A stretch of 64,000 nucleotides of DNA from Microbacterium ulmi (GTDB taxonomy: Bacteria; Actinomycetota; Actinomycetes; Actinomycetales; Microbacteriaceae). Of the stretch, positions 34,704-44,274 are shown one piece after another. Numbering within the stretch: the stretch's first letter is position 1; each line of letters opens with the position of its first letter. The translations under genes and the position numbers were made by a program. The stretch covers positions 1,671,152 through 1,735,151 of the forward strand of contig NZ_JAAOZF010000001.1 of NCBI RefSeq assembly GCF_011759705.1. The letters run 5' to 3'. The notes under the pieces were generated by a model. That model was given only the letters and a program-made list of their open reading frames with translations, was not told where the DNA came from and searched no databases.

Positions 34704-34731
34704 TTGCGCTTGTGACTCATGTTGCTAGTGT
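34704..34731 (+). promoter_or_regulatory. Predicted promoter of the M23 peptidase gene
   Basis: TTGCGC and TAGTGT are separated by 16 bp. The octamer TGTGACTC occurs at 34711 and again at 34738, flanking the -10, and could be a regulator-binding pair. The start codon chosen lies about 30 nt downstream. Confidence 0.4.
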
Positions 34732-34762
34732 GAAAGCTGTGACTCGACGACGGGAGGATCCT

Positions 34763-36091
34763 GTGGAGTCTCAGGAGACGTCAGGCGCGGGTGGCGAGAC
34801 CGCCTCCCGCGATCTGCGTCTGCGCTGGCCCGCCATGGATCGTCGCACCGCGCTGGGGGTCGGCATCCTGAGCGTTCTCGGGATCGCGGCCTTCGGTTCG
34901 TCCGTGCTTCCGCGCGCGTTCGCGGCCGACTATCCCTCCTGGGACGACGTCGAGCGCGCGAGGGCGAACGAATCGGCGAAGGCCGACGAGGTCACGAGGA
35001 TCGAGGCCCTCATCGCGGGCCTGCAGGCCGAGGTCACCCGGACGCAGGAGGTCGCGAAGCAGACCGCCGACGCCTACTACGTGGCCCAGCAGAACTACAT
35101 CGACGCCGCCTACCGCGCCGACCAGCTGCAGCAGCAGGCGGACGCCGAGGCGCAGAAGGCGGTGGATGCCGCGAACAAGGCCGGTCGGGTCGCTGCGCGC
35201 CTATACCGCAACGGCGGCGACGACACATCGCTCGAGCTCTTCTTCGCGGGGTCGGCGGCGAGCGCCGACGACCTGCTCGCCCGGCTCGGCACGATGGACA
35301 AACTCATCGCTCGCAACAAGTCGGTCTACGCGGACGCGATCACGGCGCGCGGCTCGGCGCAGAGCCTCAGCGATCAGGCGGCGGCGCAGCGCGAAGAGCG
35401 CGACCGGCTGCAGAAGATCGCCGAGCAGAAGATGGTCGAGGCGCAGGCCGCGGCCGAGGCCGCGCAGGCCGCCCTCGACACCCAGGAGGCGCACCTCACC
35501 GAGCTGCAGGCCCAGCTGCTCGCCCTCAAAGACCAGACCGCGAAGACGCTCGCGGACTACCAGGCCGGCGTCGAGGCCGAACGCAAGCGGAAGGAAGCCG
35601 AAGCCGCAGCGGCGGCTGCCGCAGCGGCGGCGGCCGCGGCGGCGGGCAAGGCGCAGGGCGGCGGGATCGTGCAGGGCTCGGGATGGTGCCGGCCCAACGC
35701 GGGATGGATCAGTTCGGGCTACGGCCCGCGCTCCCAGCAGTGCGGCTCGAGCTACGGATGCTCGAGCTCGTGGCACCTCGGCATCGACTTCGCAGCCGGC
35801 GATGGATCGCCCATCTACGCCGCGGCATCGGGAACCGTCACGATGGCGTGGCCGTTCAGCGGGTTCGGCAACTACGTCCGGATCGATCACGGCAACGGGA
35901 TCGGCACGGGCTACGGGCACGCGTCGGCGATCTATGTGCGCGCGGGACAGTGGGTCACCGCGGGTCAGCACATCGCGGCGGTCGGACACACGGGCCGGGC
36001 GTACGGACCCCACCTGCATTTCGAGGTGTACGTGCCGGGCGGCACGACCGACCCGAAGCCGTTCCTGGCGGCGCGCGGCGTCTACGTCTGA
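34763..36091 (+). CDS. Secreted M23 (LytM-type) peptidoglycan endopeptidase with coiled-coil region
   Basis: The product is 442 aa. A signal sequence of twin-Arg-like character (DRRTALGVG, then a hydrophobic stretch ending AFA) covers residues about 28-55. A long coiled coil (about 60-290, Ala/Gln/Glu-rich) and an alanine run follow. The last 120 residues are an M23 domain with HLGIDFAAGDG and HLHFEVY, including the zinc-binding His/Asp. The architecture resembles cell-wall hydrolases or EnvC/NlpD-type regulators of division. GTG at 34763 was chosen because GGGAGG lies 7 nt upstream; GTG 34739 is an alternative. Confidence 0.88.
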   Translation: MESQETSGAGGETASRDLRLRWPAMDRRTALGVGILSVLGIAAFGSSVLPRAFAADYPSWDDVERARANESAKADEVTRIEALIAGLQAEVTRTQEVAKQTADAYYVAQQNYIDAAYRADQLQQQADAEAQKAVDAANKAGRVAARLYRNGGDDTSLELFFAGSAASADDLLARLGTMDKLIARNKSVYADAITARGSAQSLSDQAAAQREERDRLQKIAEQKMVEAQAAAEAAQAALDTQEAHLTELQAQLLALKDQTAKTLADYQAGVEAERKRKEAEAAAAAAAAAAAAAAGKAQGGGIVQGSGWCRPNAGWISSGYGPRSQQCGSSYGCSSSWHLGIDFAAGDGSPIYAAASGTVTMAWPFSGFGNYVRIDHGNGIGTGYGHASAIYVRAGQWVTAGQHIAAVGHTGRAYGPHLHFEVYVPGGTTDPKPFLAARGVYV

Positions 36092-36173
36092 TCCGCGGCG
36101 CCCGAGGACGGTATATCTGATCCGCGGCGCCCGAGGACCCTATATCTGATCCGCGGCACCCCGAGAACGCGAA
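36087..36173 (+). repeat. Three 29-bp tandem copies spanning the M23 stop codon
   Basis: Units start at 36087, 36116 and 36145, each beginning TCTGATCCGCGGC. The first contains the gene's own TGA; the other two repeat it downstream. The third copy is degenerate after the first half. Because 29 is not a multiple of three, a stop is presented in every reading frame. Confidence 0.85.
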
Positions 36174-36174
36174 A

Positions 36175-36196
36175 GGCGGATGCCGCCGCATCCGCC
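36175..36196. terminator. Bidirectional hairpin terminator between M23 and ppa genes
   Basis: GGCGGATGC and GCATCCGCC form a perfect 9-bp stem with a 4-nt loop, placed between the convergent stops. It is built from the GGATGCCGC word. There is no T-run, so it would act as a GC-rich L-shaped terminator. Confidence 0.6.
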
Positions 36197-36213
36197 CCCC
36201 GAGAATCCGACGG

Positions 36214-36747
36214 CTAGAGAGTCGACGGCGCGAAACCCTCGCCCTGCGTCTTGGTCTTGCCCTCGTGCTCGGCGAAGCGGTCGTACGCCTCGAGCACGAG
36301 CCGCTCCGCCTCGGCGGCATCCGCCCACTCGTCGACCTTGACCCACTTGCCGGGCTCGAGGTCCTTGTAGTGCTCGAAGAAGTGCGTGATCTCCTTGCGC
36401 GTGAACTCGGGGATGTCGTCGACGTCCTGGATGTGCGTCCAGCGCGGGTCCTTCGCGAGCACCGCGACGACCTTGTCGTCGCCGCCGGCCTCGTCGCTCA
36501 TCTTGAGCACGCCGACGGGGCGCACCGACGCCATGACGCCGGGGTAGAGGTCGTGGTCGAGCAGGAGCAGGACGTCGAGCGGGTCGCCGTCCTCGCCGAG
36601 GGAGTTCTCGAAGAAGCCGTAGTTCGTGGGGTAGCCGAACACCGTGTAGAGGACGCGGTCGAGGAAGACGCGGCCCGTGCCGTGGTCGACCTCGTACTTG
36701 ACGCGGCTGCCCGCGGGGATCTCGATGACGGCGTCGTACGCGCCCAT
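36214..36747 (-). CDS. ppa: Inorganic pyrophosphatase (family I)
   Basis: The product is 177 aa, normal for bacterial family I. The signature DGDPLDVLLL carries the metal-binding aspartates, preceded by the conserved KYEVDHGTGRVFLDRVL and YPTNYGFF. It hydrolyses pyrophosphate from biosynthetic reactions to two phosphates in the cytoplasm. ATG at 36747 follows AGGAG at 7 nt. It is divergent from tilS, with an inverted repeat between them. Confidence 0.98.
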   Translation of the reverse strand: MGAYDAVIEIPAGSRVKYEVDHGTGRVFLDRVLYTVFGYPTNYGFFENSLGEDGDPLDVLLLLDHDLYPGVMASVRPVGVLKMSDEAGGDDKVVAVLAKDPRWTHIQDVDDIPEFTRKEITHFFEHYKDLEPGKWVKVDEWADAAEAERLVLEAYDRFAEHEGKTKTQGEGFAPSTL

Positions 36748-36809
36748 GATGGTGCTCCTTCGAAAAGACTGTGGGATGCCGCCGTCAAGCCTAGTCGCGA
36801 GGCTCTCGC

Positions 36810-36895
36810 GTGCAGAACTCCACCGATTTCGCTCGCGACCTGCCCAATCCGCTTCATCCACGTCGTTCTGAAGCCGATTCGGTGGAGTTCTGCAC
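36810..36895. repeat. 17-bp perfect inverted repeat around a 52-bp core
   Basis: GTGCAGAACTCCACCGA at 36810-36826 and its exact complement at 36879-36895 flank a core containing an imperfect inner stem (CGCTTCA/TGAAGC). It fills most of the gap between the divergent ppa and tilS genes. It looks like a repetitive extragenic palindrome or a very small non-autonomous element, though only one copy is present in this window. Confidence 0.75.
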
Positions 36896-36908
36896 GGGGC
36901 GCGGCGGA

Positions 36909-36914
36909 TACCGT
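36909..36914 (+). promoter_or_regulatory. Leaderless-type -10 element TACCGT for tilS
   Basis: TACCGT ends 6 nt before the GTG at 36921. The intervening GGACGG is too close to act as a ribosome-binding site, so a leaderless transcript is likely. Confidence 0.5.
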
Positions 36915-36920
36915 GGACGG

Positions 36921-37928
36921 GTGACACATCGCCCGGGCCTCGACCCCGCCGTCGCAGAGGTGCGGCGCGCCGTCCGCGCCGCCCTCGCCGGGATCGCGCA
37001 GGGCTCGACCGTCGTCGTCGCGCTCTCGGGCGGCGCCGACTCGCTCGCGCTCGCCGCGTCCGTCGCCTTCGAGGCGCCCAAGCTCGACCTCGCTGCGGTC
37101 GCGGTGACGATCGACCACGGTCTGCAGGAGGGGTCGGCGGATGCCGCGGCCGCCGCCGCCGCCCAGGCTCGGGCGCTCGGGCTCTCCGCGCGGGTCGTCC
37201 GTGTCGAGGTCGGCGCCGATGGCGGCCCCGAGGCCGCTGCCCGCGGAGCACGGTACGCGGCGCTCGCGGTCGAGGCCTCGGCGCTCGGCGCGGCCGCGGT
37301 GCTCACGGGTCACACGCTCGACGACCAGGCCGAGACGGTGCTGCTCGGCCTCGCCCGTGGATCCGGAGCGGGCAGTCTGCAGGGGATGTCGCCCGTGTCG
37401 ACGGTCGGCGACGGCCTCCTGCTGCTGCGACCGCTGCTCGGCGTGCGGCGTGCGACCACCCGCGCGGCCTGCGCCGCGGCGGGACTCGAGCCGTGGAGCG
37501 ATCCGCACAACGTCGACCCGCGCTTCGCGCGCGTGCGCGTGCGGGAGAGGGTGCTGCCCGTCCTCGAGGCCGAGCTCGGGCCCGGCATCACGGAGGCCCT
37601 CGCCCGCACGGCCGAGCAGGCGCGCGAGGACGCCGACGCCTTCGCCGCCATGATCGACGAGACGATCGAGGACATCGTCGATCATGCTGAGGCGGGGATC
37701 TCGATCTCGGTGCCGGCGCTCGCGGCGAATCCGCCGGCCCTGCGGCACCGCATCATCCGCACGGTCGTCGCCGCCGAGTTCGGCGAGAGCCTCACGCGCG
37801 CGCAGACGCTCGAGGTCGCGCGCCTCGTCACGGAGTGGTCGGGCCAGGGACCCATCGACCTGCCCGGCTGCCGTGCGCGACGGAGGGGTCAGCGGCTCGA
37901 GTTCACGGCACGCTCAGGCGCACGCTGA
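36921..37928 (+). CDS. tilS: tRNA(Ile)-lysidine synthase
   Basis: The product is 335 aa, matching the short actinobacterial TilS. The PP-loop ALSGGADSLALA is near residues 34-45, followed by VTIDHGLQEGS and GHTLDDQAETVLLGLARGSG. It attaches lysine to C34 of the tRNA-Ile CAU anticodon, using ATP, so that AUA is read. GTG at 36921 is supported by the -10 geometry. It is divergent from ppa and followed by a repeat-rich gap. Confidence 0.96.
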   Translation: MTHRPGLDPAVAEVRRAVRAALAGIAQGSTVVVALSGGADSLALAASVAFEAPKLDLAAVAVTIDHGLQEGSADAAAAAAAQARALGLSARVVRVEVGADGGPEAAARGARYAALAVEASALGAAAVLTGHTLDDQAETVLLGLARGSGAGSLQGMSPVSTVGDGLLLLRPLLGVRRATTRAACAAAGLEPWSDPHNVDPRFARVRVRERVLPVLEAELGPGITEALARTAEQAREDADAFAAMIDETIEDIVDHAEAGISISVPALAANPPALRHRIIRTVVAAEFGESLTRAQTLEVARLVTEWSGQGPIDLPGCRARRRGQRLEFTARSGAR

Positions 37929-37938
37929 GGCCCCTCAC

Positions 37939-38032
37939 CTCCCCGGCGACGGCCGCGGGGCTCCTGTCGACCGGAGGAGGCGCGGCTCCCCGGTGACGGC
38001 CGCGGGCCTCCGGTCGACCGGACGAGGGGGGG
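37939..38032. repeat. Imperfect 47-bp tandem duplication
   Basis: Two copies beginning CTCCCCGG at 37939 and 37986 share most of 40 bases, including GACGGCCGCGGG and GTCGACCGGA. They lie in the gap between the convergent tilS and DUF937 genes. No coding sense is apparent. Confidence 0.7.
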
Positions 38033-38057
38033 TGAGGCCCCCTGCCCCTGCTCAGGG

Positions 38058-38113
38058 CTGCGCGGCTACGTGTTGCCGCCGAACGCTGCGCGGCTACTTG
38101 TTGCCGCCGAACA
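38058..38113 (-). repeat. 28-bp tandem duplication spanning the DUF937 stop codon
   Basis: Copies at 38058-38085 and 38086-38113 differ at only about three positions. Each holds the last codons (F-G-G-N) and TAG. The right-hand copy is the true gene end on the minus strand; the left-hand one is a downstream duplicate in another frame. Confidence 0.8.
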
Positions 38114-38636
38114 GTCCGCCGAGCAGGCCTCCGATGTCGATCCCGCCGCCCGAGGACTGCGCCTGGCCGCCGCCGCCTCCGAGCAGGCCCCCGATCAGCC
38201 CGCCGATGTCGAAGCCTCCGCCTCCGGCCTGCGCCTGCGGAGCCGCCTGCTGCTGGCCCTTCGAGAGCAGGCCCATCACGATCGGCGCGAGCATGGGCAG
38301 GAGCTTGCCGAAGTCGATGCCCGCCGTCTGCGGCTCATCGGTGAGCTTCTTCGCGACCTGCTCCTTCTGGTCGCCGAAGACGTGGGTCAGGATCTTGTCG
38401 CCGTCGACCGTGTCGACCTGGTCGACGTCGATCGTGTCGCCGAGGCCCGTGTGCTTTCCGAGGGCCTTCTCGATCGCGGACGCCCCGTCGGGGGTCTGCG
38501 CGTTGCGCTGAAGCCCGCTCAGGATCGTCGCGCCGCCCTCCTGCACCGCCTGCTGCGCCACCGCGGGGTCGACGCCCAGCTTCGATGCGATCTGATCGAT
38601 GGGCAGCTGCTTGAGAATGTCGTCCAGTCCGGCCAT
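38094..38636 (-). CDS. DUF937 family protein
   Basis: The product is 180 aa. The N-terminal 120 residues form the DUF937 helical domain (LDDILKQLPIDQIASKLGVDPAVAQQAV; THVFGDQKEQVAKKL). The C-terminal 50 residues are a glycine-rich tail of repeated G-G-L-[IL]-G-G-L blocks. Related small proteins include the YidB type; the function is not established. ATG at 38636 follows GGAGGGA. The extreme 3' end is duplicated in tandem. Confidence 0.88.
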   Translation of the reverse strand: MAGLDDILKQLPIDQIASKLGVDPAVAQQAVQEGGATILSGLQRNAQTPDGASAIEKALGKHTGLGDTIDVDQVDTVDGDKILTHVFGDQKEQVAKKLTDEPQTAGIDFGKLLPMLAPIVMGLLSKGQQQAAPQAQAGGGGFDIGGLIGGLLGGGGGQAQSSGGGIDIGGLLGGLFGGNK

Positions 38637-38769
38637 GTGAACTCGTCCCTCCGTCCGGGCGGGCGCCGTCGCCCGCGCGCGCTCAGCCTATTGCGCAGCC
38701 CCTTCCGCGGAAACCCGCCCAGACATCCGGATCCGCGCGCACACCCCTGGATCCGAGGCCCGCCGACTC

Positions 38770-38775
38770 TAGACT
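38770..38775 (+). promoter_or_regulatory. Leaderless-type -10 element TAGACT for hpt
   Basis: TAGACT ends 6 nt before the ATG at 38782, with CTGACC between. No ribosome-binding site is present. Confidence 0.55.
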
Positions 38776-38781
38776 CTGACC

Positions 38782-39333
38782 ATGCGCGCGGCCGACATCC
38801 AGAGCGAGATCACCAACGTCCTCGTCACGGAGGAGCAGATCCACGACAAGCTCCGAGAGATCGCGGCGCAGGTCGCCGACGACTATGAGGGCAAGGATCT
38901 GCTGCTGGTCGGCATCCTCAAGGGAGCCGTCATGGTCATGGCGGACTTCTCCCGGGCGCTGAGATACGTCGTGCCGATGGACTGGATGGCGGTCTCCTCG
39001 TACGGCACCGGCACGAAGTCGAGCGGTGTCGTGCAGATCCGCAAGGACCTGGACTCCGACCTGACGGGGCGCCACGTGCTCATCGTGGAGGACATCATCG
39101 ACTCCGGCCTGACCCTCAGCTGGCTGCTGGAGAACTTCGAGTCGCGGGGCGCGGCATCCGTCGAGGTGTTCGCTCTGCTGCGCAAGCCGGAGGCCGCGAA
39201 GGTCGACGTGTACTGCAAATACCTGGGCTTCGAGATCCCGAACGAGTTCGTGATCGGGTACGGCCTCGACTACGCCGAGCGGTACCGCAACCTGCGCGAC
39301 ATCGCGGTGCTCGCGCCTCACATGTACTCGTAG
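38782..39333 (+). CDS. hpt: Hypoxanthine phosphoribosyltransferase
   Basis: The product is 183 aa, the usual length. The PRPP-binding motif is VLIVEDIIDSGLTLSWLL near residues 100-115, preceded by the flexible loop SSYGTGTKSSG. It converts hypoxanthine or guanine with PRPP to IMP or GMP in purine salvage. The tilS-hpt-ftsH order is conserved across Actinobacteria, here with DUF937 inserted. The start is supported by the leaderless promoter geometry. Confidence 0.97.
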   Translation: MRAADIQSEITNVLVTEEQIHDKLREIAAQVADDYEGKDLLLVGILKGAVMVMADFSRALRYVVPMDWMAVSSYGTGTKSSGVVQIRKDLDSDLTGRHVLIVEDIIDSGLTLSWLLENFESRGAASVEVFALLRKPEAAKVDVYCKYLGFEIPNEFVIGYGLDYAERYRNLRDIAVLAPHMYS

Positions 39334-39463
39334 CGCTTAAGCCGTGGGCGAATGCACAGAGTCGCCATAGGCAGCCCGCGATACCCTGAATTCCACCGTC
39401 GCCGGGGCATCGTGCCGCGCGCCGGCGGATCGCCGACGAAAGGGAGCGGGCGCGGCCCGAGCC

Positions 39464-41470
<2,007 letters not shown>

Positions 41471-41479
41471 GCTCGGCCC

Positions 41480-42070
41480 GTGGCCGTCGATCGTGAACGC
41501 GTCGCCGAGCTCGTGCACGAGCTGCTCGAGGCGATCGGAGAGGACCCCGACCGCCCCGGGCTGCGTCTGACCCCCCAGCGGGTCGCGGACGCGTACGCGG
41601 AGTTCTTCGCGGGCGTCGGCGAGGATGCCGCGGCCCCGCTCGCGCACACGATCTCGGTGACGCGGGGCCCCGCTCCTGAGACGCTGCCGTCGGGCGCCGT
41701 GATGCTGCGGGACATCCGCTTCCGCTCGATGTGCGAGCACCACCTCCTCCCGTTCGCAGGCCACGCCCACATCGCGTACCTGCCGGGCGAGCAGGTCGTC
41801 GGGCTCGGTGCGCTGCCCAAGGTCGTCGAGGTGCTCTCGGCCCGCCCGCAGGTGCAGGAGCGCCTCGGCGAGCAGATCGCCGACACGATCGCGGGCTCGC
41901 TCGACACGCGCGGCGTGCTCGTCGTGCTCGACGCGACCCACGAGTGCGTCACGATGCGCGGCGGACGGCAGACGGATGCCGCGACGGTCACGATCGCGGC
42001 GCGCGGCGAACTGGCCGATCCGGCAGCGCGGGCGGAGCTCATCGCCCTCATCGGCACAGGAGGTCGCTGA
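41480..42070 (+). CDS. folE: GTP cyclohydrolase I
   Basis: The product is 196 aa, in the normal range. The zinc-binding region is SMCEHHLLPFAGHAHIAY and the second cysteine region is THECVTMRGGRQ. It opens GTP to dihydroneopterin triphosphate, the first step of folate synthesis. The GTG start is favoured by the -10 geometry. It shares its last base with the folP start (TGATG). Confidence 0.97.
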   Translation: MAVDRERVAELVHELLEAIGEDPDRPGLRLTPQRVADAYAEFFAGVGEDAAAPLAHTISVTRGPAPETLPSGAVMLRDIRFRSMCEHHLLPFAGHAHIAYLPGEQVVGLGALPKVVEVLSARPQVQERLGEQIADTIAGSLDTRGVLVVLDATHECVTMRGGRQTDAATVTIAARGELADPAARAELIALIGTGGR

Positions 42071-42897
42071 TGGCGACGCTCGTCATGGGGATCGTCAACG
42101 TGACCCCCGATTCCTTCAGCGACGGCGGACGATACCTCGACTCCGACGCGGCCGTCGGGCACGGTCTGCGGCTGTGGGGGGAGGGGGCCGACATGCTCGA
42201 CATCGGCGGCGAGTCGACGCGGCCCGGTGCCGAGCGCATCGACCCCTCGCTCGAGCGCGACCGCGTGCTGCCGGTCGTGGAGGCTCTCGCGCAGGCGGGC
42301 GCGGTCGTGAGCATCGACACGATGAACGCCGCGACCGCCGTGGCGGCCGTGCGCGCGGGCGCGCGGATCGTCAACGACGTGTCGGGCGGCCTCGCCGACC
42401 CGGGGATGCTCGAAGCCGTCGCCGCGACCGATGCCGACATCGTGCTGCAGCATTGGCGAGGCGCGTCGTCGGACATGTATGCCAATGCGGAGTACCGCGA
42501 CGTCGTGCGCGAGGTGATGGCCGAGATCGCGGATCGCGTCGCCGCCGCCGCGGCAGCCGGCATCCCTCCGTCGCGCGTCATCGTCGACCCCGGCATCGGG
42601 TTCGGCAAGAAGGGCGGGCAGAACTGGGCTGTCCTGCGCGAGCTGCCTCGCATCACGGGGCTCGGTCACCGCGTGCTCGTCGGCACGAGCCGCAAGCGCT
42701 TCCTCTCGGACGTGCTGGGAGAGGACGCATCGGAGGCGCGGCGCGACTTCGCGACCGCCGTCACGAGCGTGCTGGCGGCGCAGGCCGGCGCGTGGGCCGT
42801 GCGCGTGCACGACGTCGCGGCGACCCGCGATGCCCTGCGTGTCGTCGATCGATGGGAGAGTGAGGATCCATGGACTTCATCGACGAGATCACCCTGA
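42070..42897 (+). CDS. folP: Dihydropteroate synthase
   Basis: The product is 275 aa. Signatures are MGIVNVTPDSFSDGG, IGGESTRPGA, SIDTMNA, IVNDVSGG and VGTSRKRFL. It joins 4-aminobenzoate to the pterin diphosphate; this is the sulfonamide target. The actinobacterial H-W-R-G variant of the substrate loop is present. ATG at 42070 is coupled to the folE stop. The 3' end overlaps folB by 28 bp. Confidence 0.97.
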   Translation: MATLVMGIVNVTPDSFSDGGRYLDSDAAVGHGLRLWGEGADMLDIGGESTRPGAERIDPSLERDRVLPVVEALAQAGAVVSIDTMNAATAVAAVRAGARIVNDVSGGLADPGMLEAVAATDADIVLQHWRGASSDMYANAEYRDVVREVMAEIADRVAAAAAAGIPPSRVIVDPGIGFGKKGGQNWAVLRELPRITGLGHRVLVGTSRKRFLSDVLGEDASEARRDFATAVTSVLAAQAGAWAVRVHDVAATRDALRVVDRWESEDPWTSSTRSP

Positions 42898-43277
42898 CCG
42901 GGGTCCGCGCGTTCGGTCGGCACGGCGTCTTCGAGGAGGAGCGCCGCGACGGCCAGTACTTCCTCGTCGATGCGACGCTGTATGTCGGGACGAGGAGCGC
43001 CGCGGAGTCCGACGACGTCGCCGACACGGTCCACTACGGACTCGTCGCGGAGCGCATCGTCGAGATCGTGCAGGGCGAGCCCGTCAATCTCCTCGAGGCG
43101 CTCGCCGACCGCATCGCGCGCGACGTGCTGGGCCGTCACGAGATCGTCAGGATGGTCGCGGTCACGGTGCACAAGCCGGACGCGCCGATCCCCGTTCCGT
43201 TCGCCGACGTGTCGGTGACCGTGCGACGCGGGCGCCCCGGCGGCGGGTACGAGGGCACGATCGAGGGGCGCGCGTGA
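42870..43277 (+). CDS. folB: Dihydroneopterin aldolase
   Basis: The product is 135 aa. DEITLTGVRAFGRHGVFEEERRDGQYFLVD is the family N terminus, and VTVHKPDAPIPVPFADVSV holds the catalytic lysine region. It splits dihydroneopterin to hydroxymethyl-dihydropterin and glycolaldehyde. It overlaps folP by 28 bp at its start and folK by 4 bp (GTGA) at its end. ATG follows AGGATCC. Confidence 0.95.
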   Translation: MDFIDEITLTGVRAFGRHGVFEEERRDGQYFLVDATLYVGTRSAAESDDVADTVHYGLVAERIVEIVQGEPVNLLEALADRIARDVLGRHEIVRMVAVTVHKPDAPIPVPFADVSVTVRRGRPGGGYEGTIEGRA

Positions 43278-43807
43278 GCCGCAGACTGACTCAGCCGCTC
43301 GCGCCCGTCGACGGCCCGCGCCCGAGCGGCCCTGTCGTCGCGGTGGTCGCGCTCGGCGCCAACCTCGGCGATCGCGCCGCGACACTCGCGGCGGCGGTCG
43401 ACGAGCTGCGGCGCCTGCCGCTCACCGACGAGGTGCTGGCGGCGGAGCCGATCGAGTCCGTCGCGCTCAAGCCCGATGGTCCGGATGCCGCGGCCCCCGC
43501 CTATCTCAACTCGGTCGCCCTCGTCACGACGCGGCTCGCGCCGAGCGTCCTGCTCGGCTTCCTCCATGCGATCGAAGACCGGCACGGCCGCGAGCGCCGT
43601 GAGCGCTGGGGCGATCGGACTCTCGATCTCGATCTCGTCTCGTACGGGGATGTCGTCAGCGACGATCCCGCGCTCACGCTCCCGCATCCCCACGCGCGGG
43701 GGCGCGACTTCGTCCTCGCGCCGTGGCTCGCCGTCGACCCCGACGCCGAGCTCCCCGGGGCGGGACGGGTCGACGCGCTCCTGGCCCGTCTGCAGGGGGC
43801 TTCGTGA
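43274..43807 (+). CDS. folK: 2-amino-4-hydroxy-6-hydroxymethyldihydropteridine pyrophosphokinase
   Basis: The product is 177 aa. Motifs are ALGANLGDRAATL, the catalytic RWGDRTLDLDLVSYG and LPHPHARGRDFVLAPW. It transfers pyrophosphate from ATP to the pterin, feeding FolP. GTG overlaps the folB stop, and the gene's own stop overlaps the DUF3180 start. The first 20 residues before the core are a non-conserved extension. Confidence 0.96.
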   Translation: MSRRLTQPLAPVDGPRPSGPVVAVVALGANLGDRAATLAAAVDELRRLPLTDEVLAAEPIESVALKPDGPDAAAPAYLNSVALVTTRLAPSVLLGFLHAIEDRHGRERRERWGDRTLDLDLVSYGDVVSDDPALTLPHPHARGRDFVLAPWLAVDPDAELPGAGRVDALLARLQGAS

Positions 43808-44274
43808 GGCGCACCCGCCCCGGCATCCTGATCATCGCGGCGGTCGTCGGCGGCGCCGTGGGGTTCCTGCTCGACCAGACGCTGACGGGCGCAGGACGCG
43901 CGACCTTCGCCCCGACCGTGACGCTGCCCATCCTGCTCGCGCTCCTCGGGGCTCTCGTCGTCGCGCTCGCGGTGCCCATCCGACGTGCGACGCGCGCCAC
44001 GGCGCCGACGCACGTCAACCCGTTCCGCGCTGTGCGCGTCGCGATGCTCGCCAAGGCGTCGAGCATTCTCGGAGCCGGCTTCGGCGGCTTCGCCCTCGGG
44101 CTCGTGCTGTTCGTCTGGACCCGCCCGGTGGCGCCGTCGCTAGGCTCATTGGGCACGGTCATCGCGACCGCGGTGTGCGGGGCGCTCCTCGTCGCCGCGG
44201 GCCTGGTCGCCGAGCACCTCTGCACGATCCGGAAGGACGACGATGACGAACAGCCCGGAGGCGTCGATGCCTGA
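43804..44274 (+). CDS. DUF3180 family membrane protein
   Basis: The product is 156 aa with four hydrophobic segments in two pairs and an acidic C-terminal tail (RKDDDDEQPGG). DUF3180 proteins almost always follow folK in Actinobacteria, but their role is unknown. GTG overlaps the folK stop by 4 bp. The 3' end overlaps the following PH-domain gene by 32 bp. Confidence 0.87.
   Translation: MRRTRPGILIIAAVVGGAVGFLLDQTLTGAGRATFAPTVTLPILLALLGALVVALAVPIRRATRATAPTHVNPFRAVRVAMLAKASSILGAGFGGFALGLVLFVWTRPVAPSLGSLGTVIATAVCGALLVAAGLVAEHLCTIRKDDDDEQPGGVDA

Noticed and set aside
36087..36173. CRISPR-like short regular repeats
   Set aside because: The copies are directly abutting with no spacers, are only three in number and include a stop codon; no cas gene is present.
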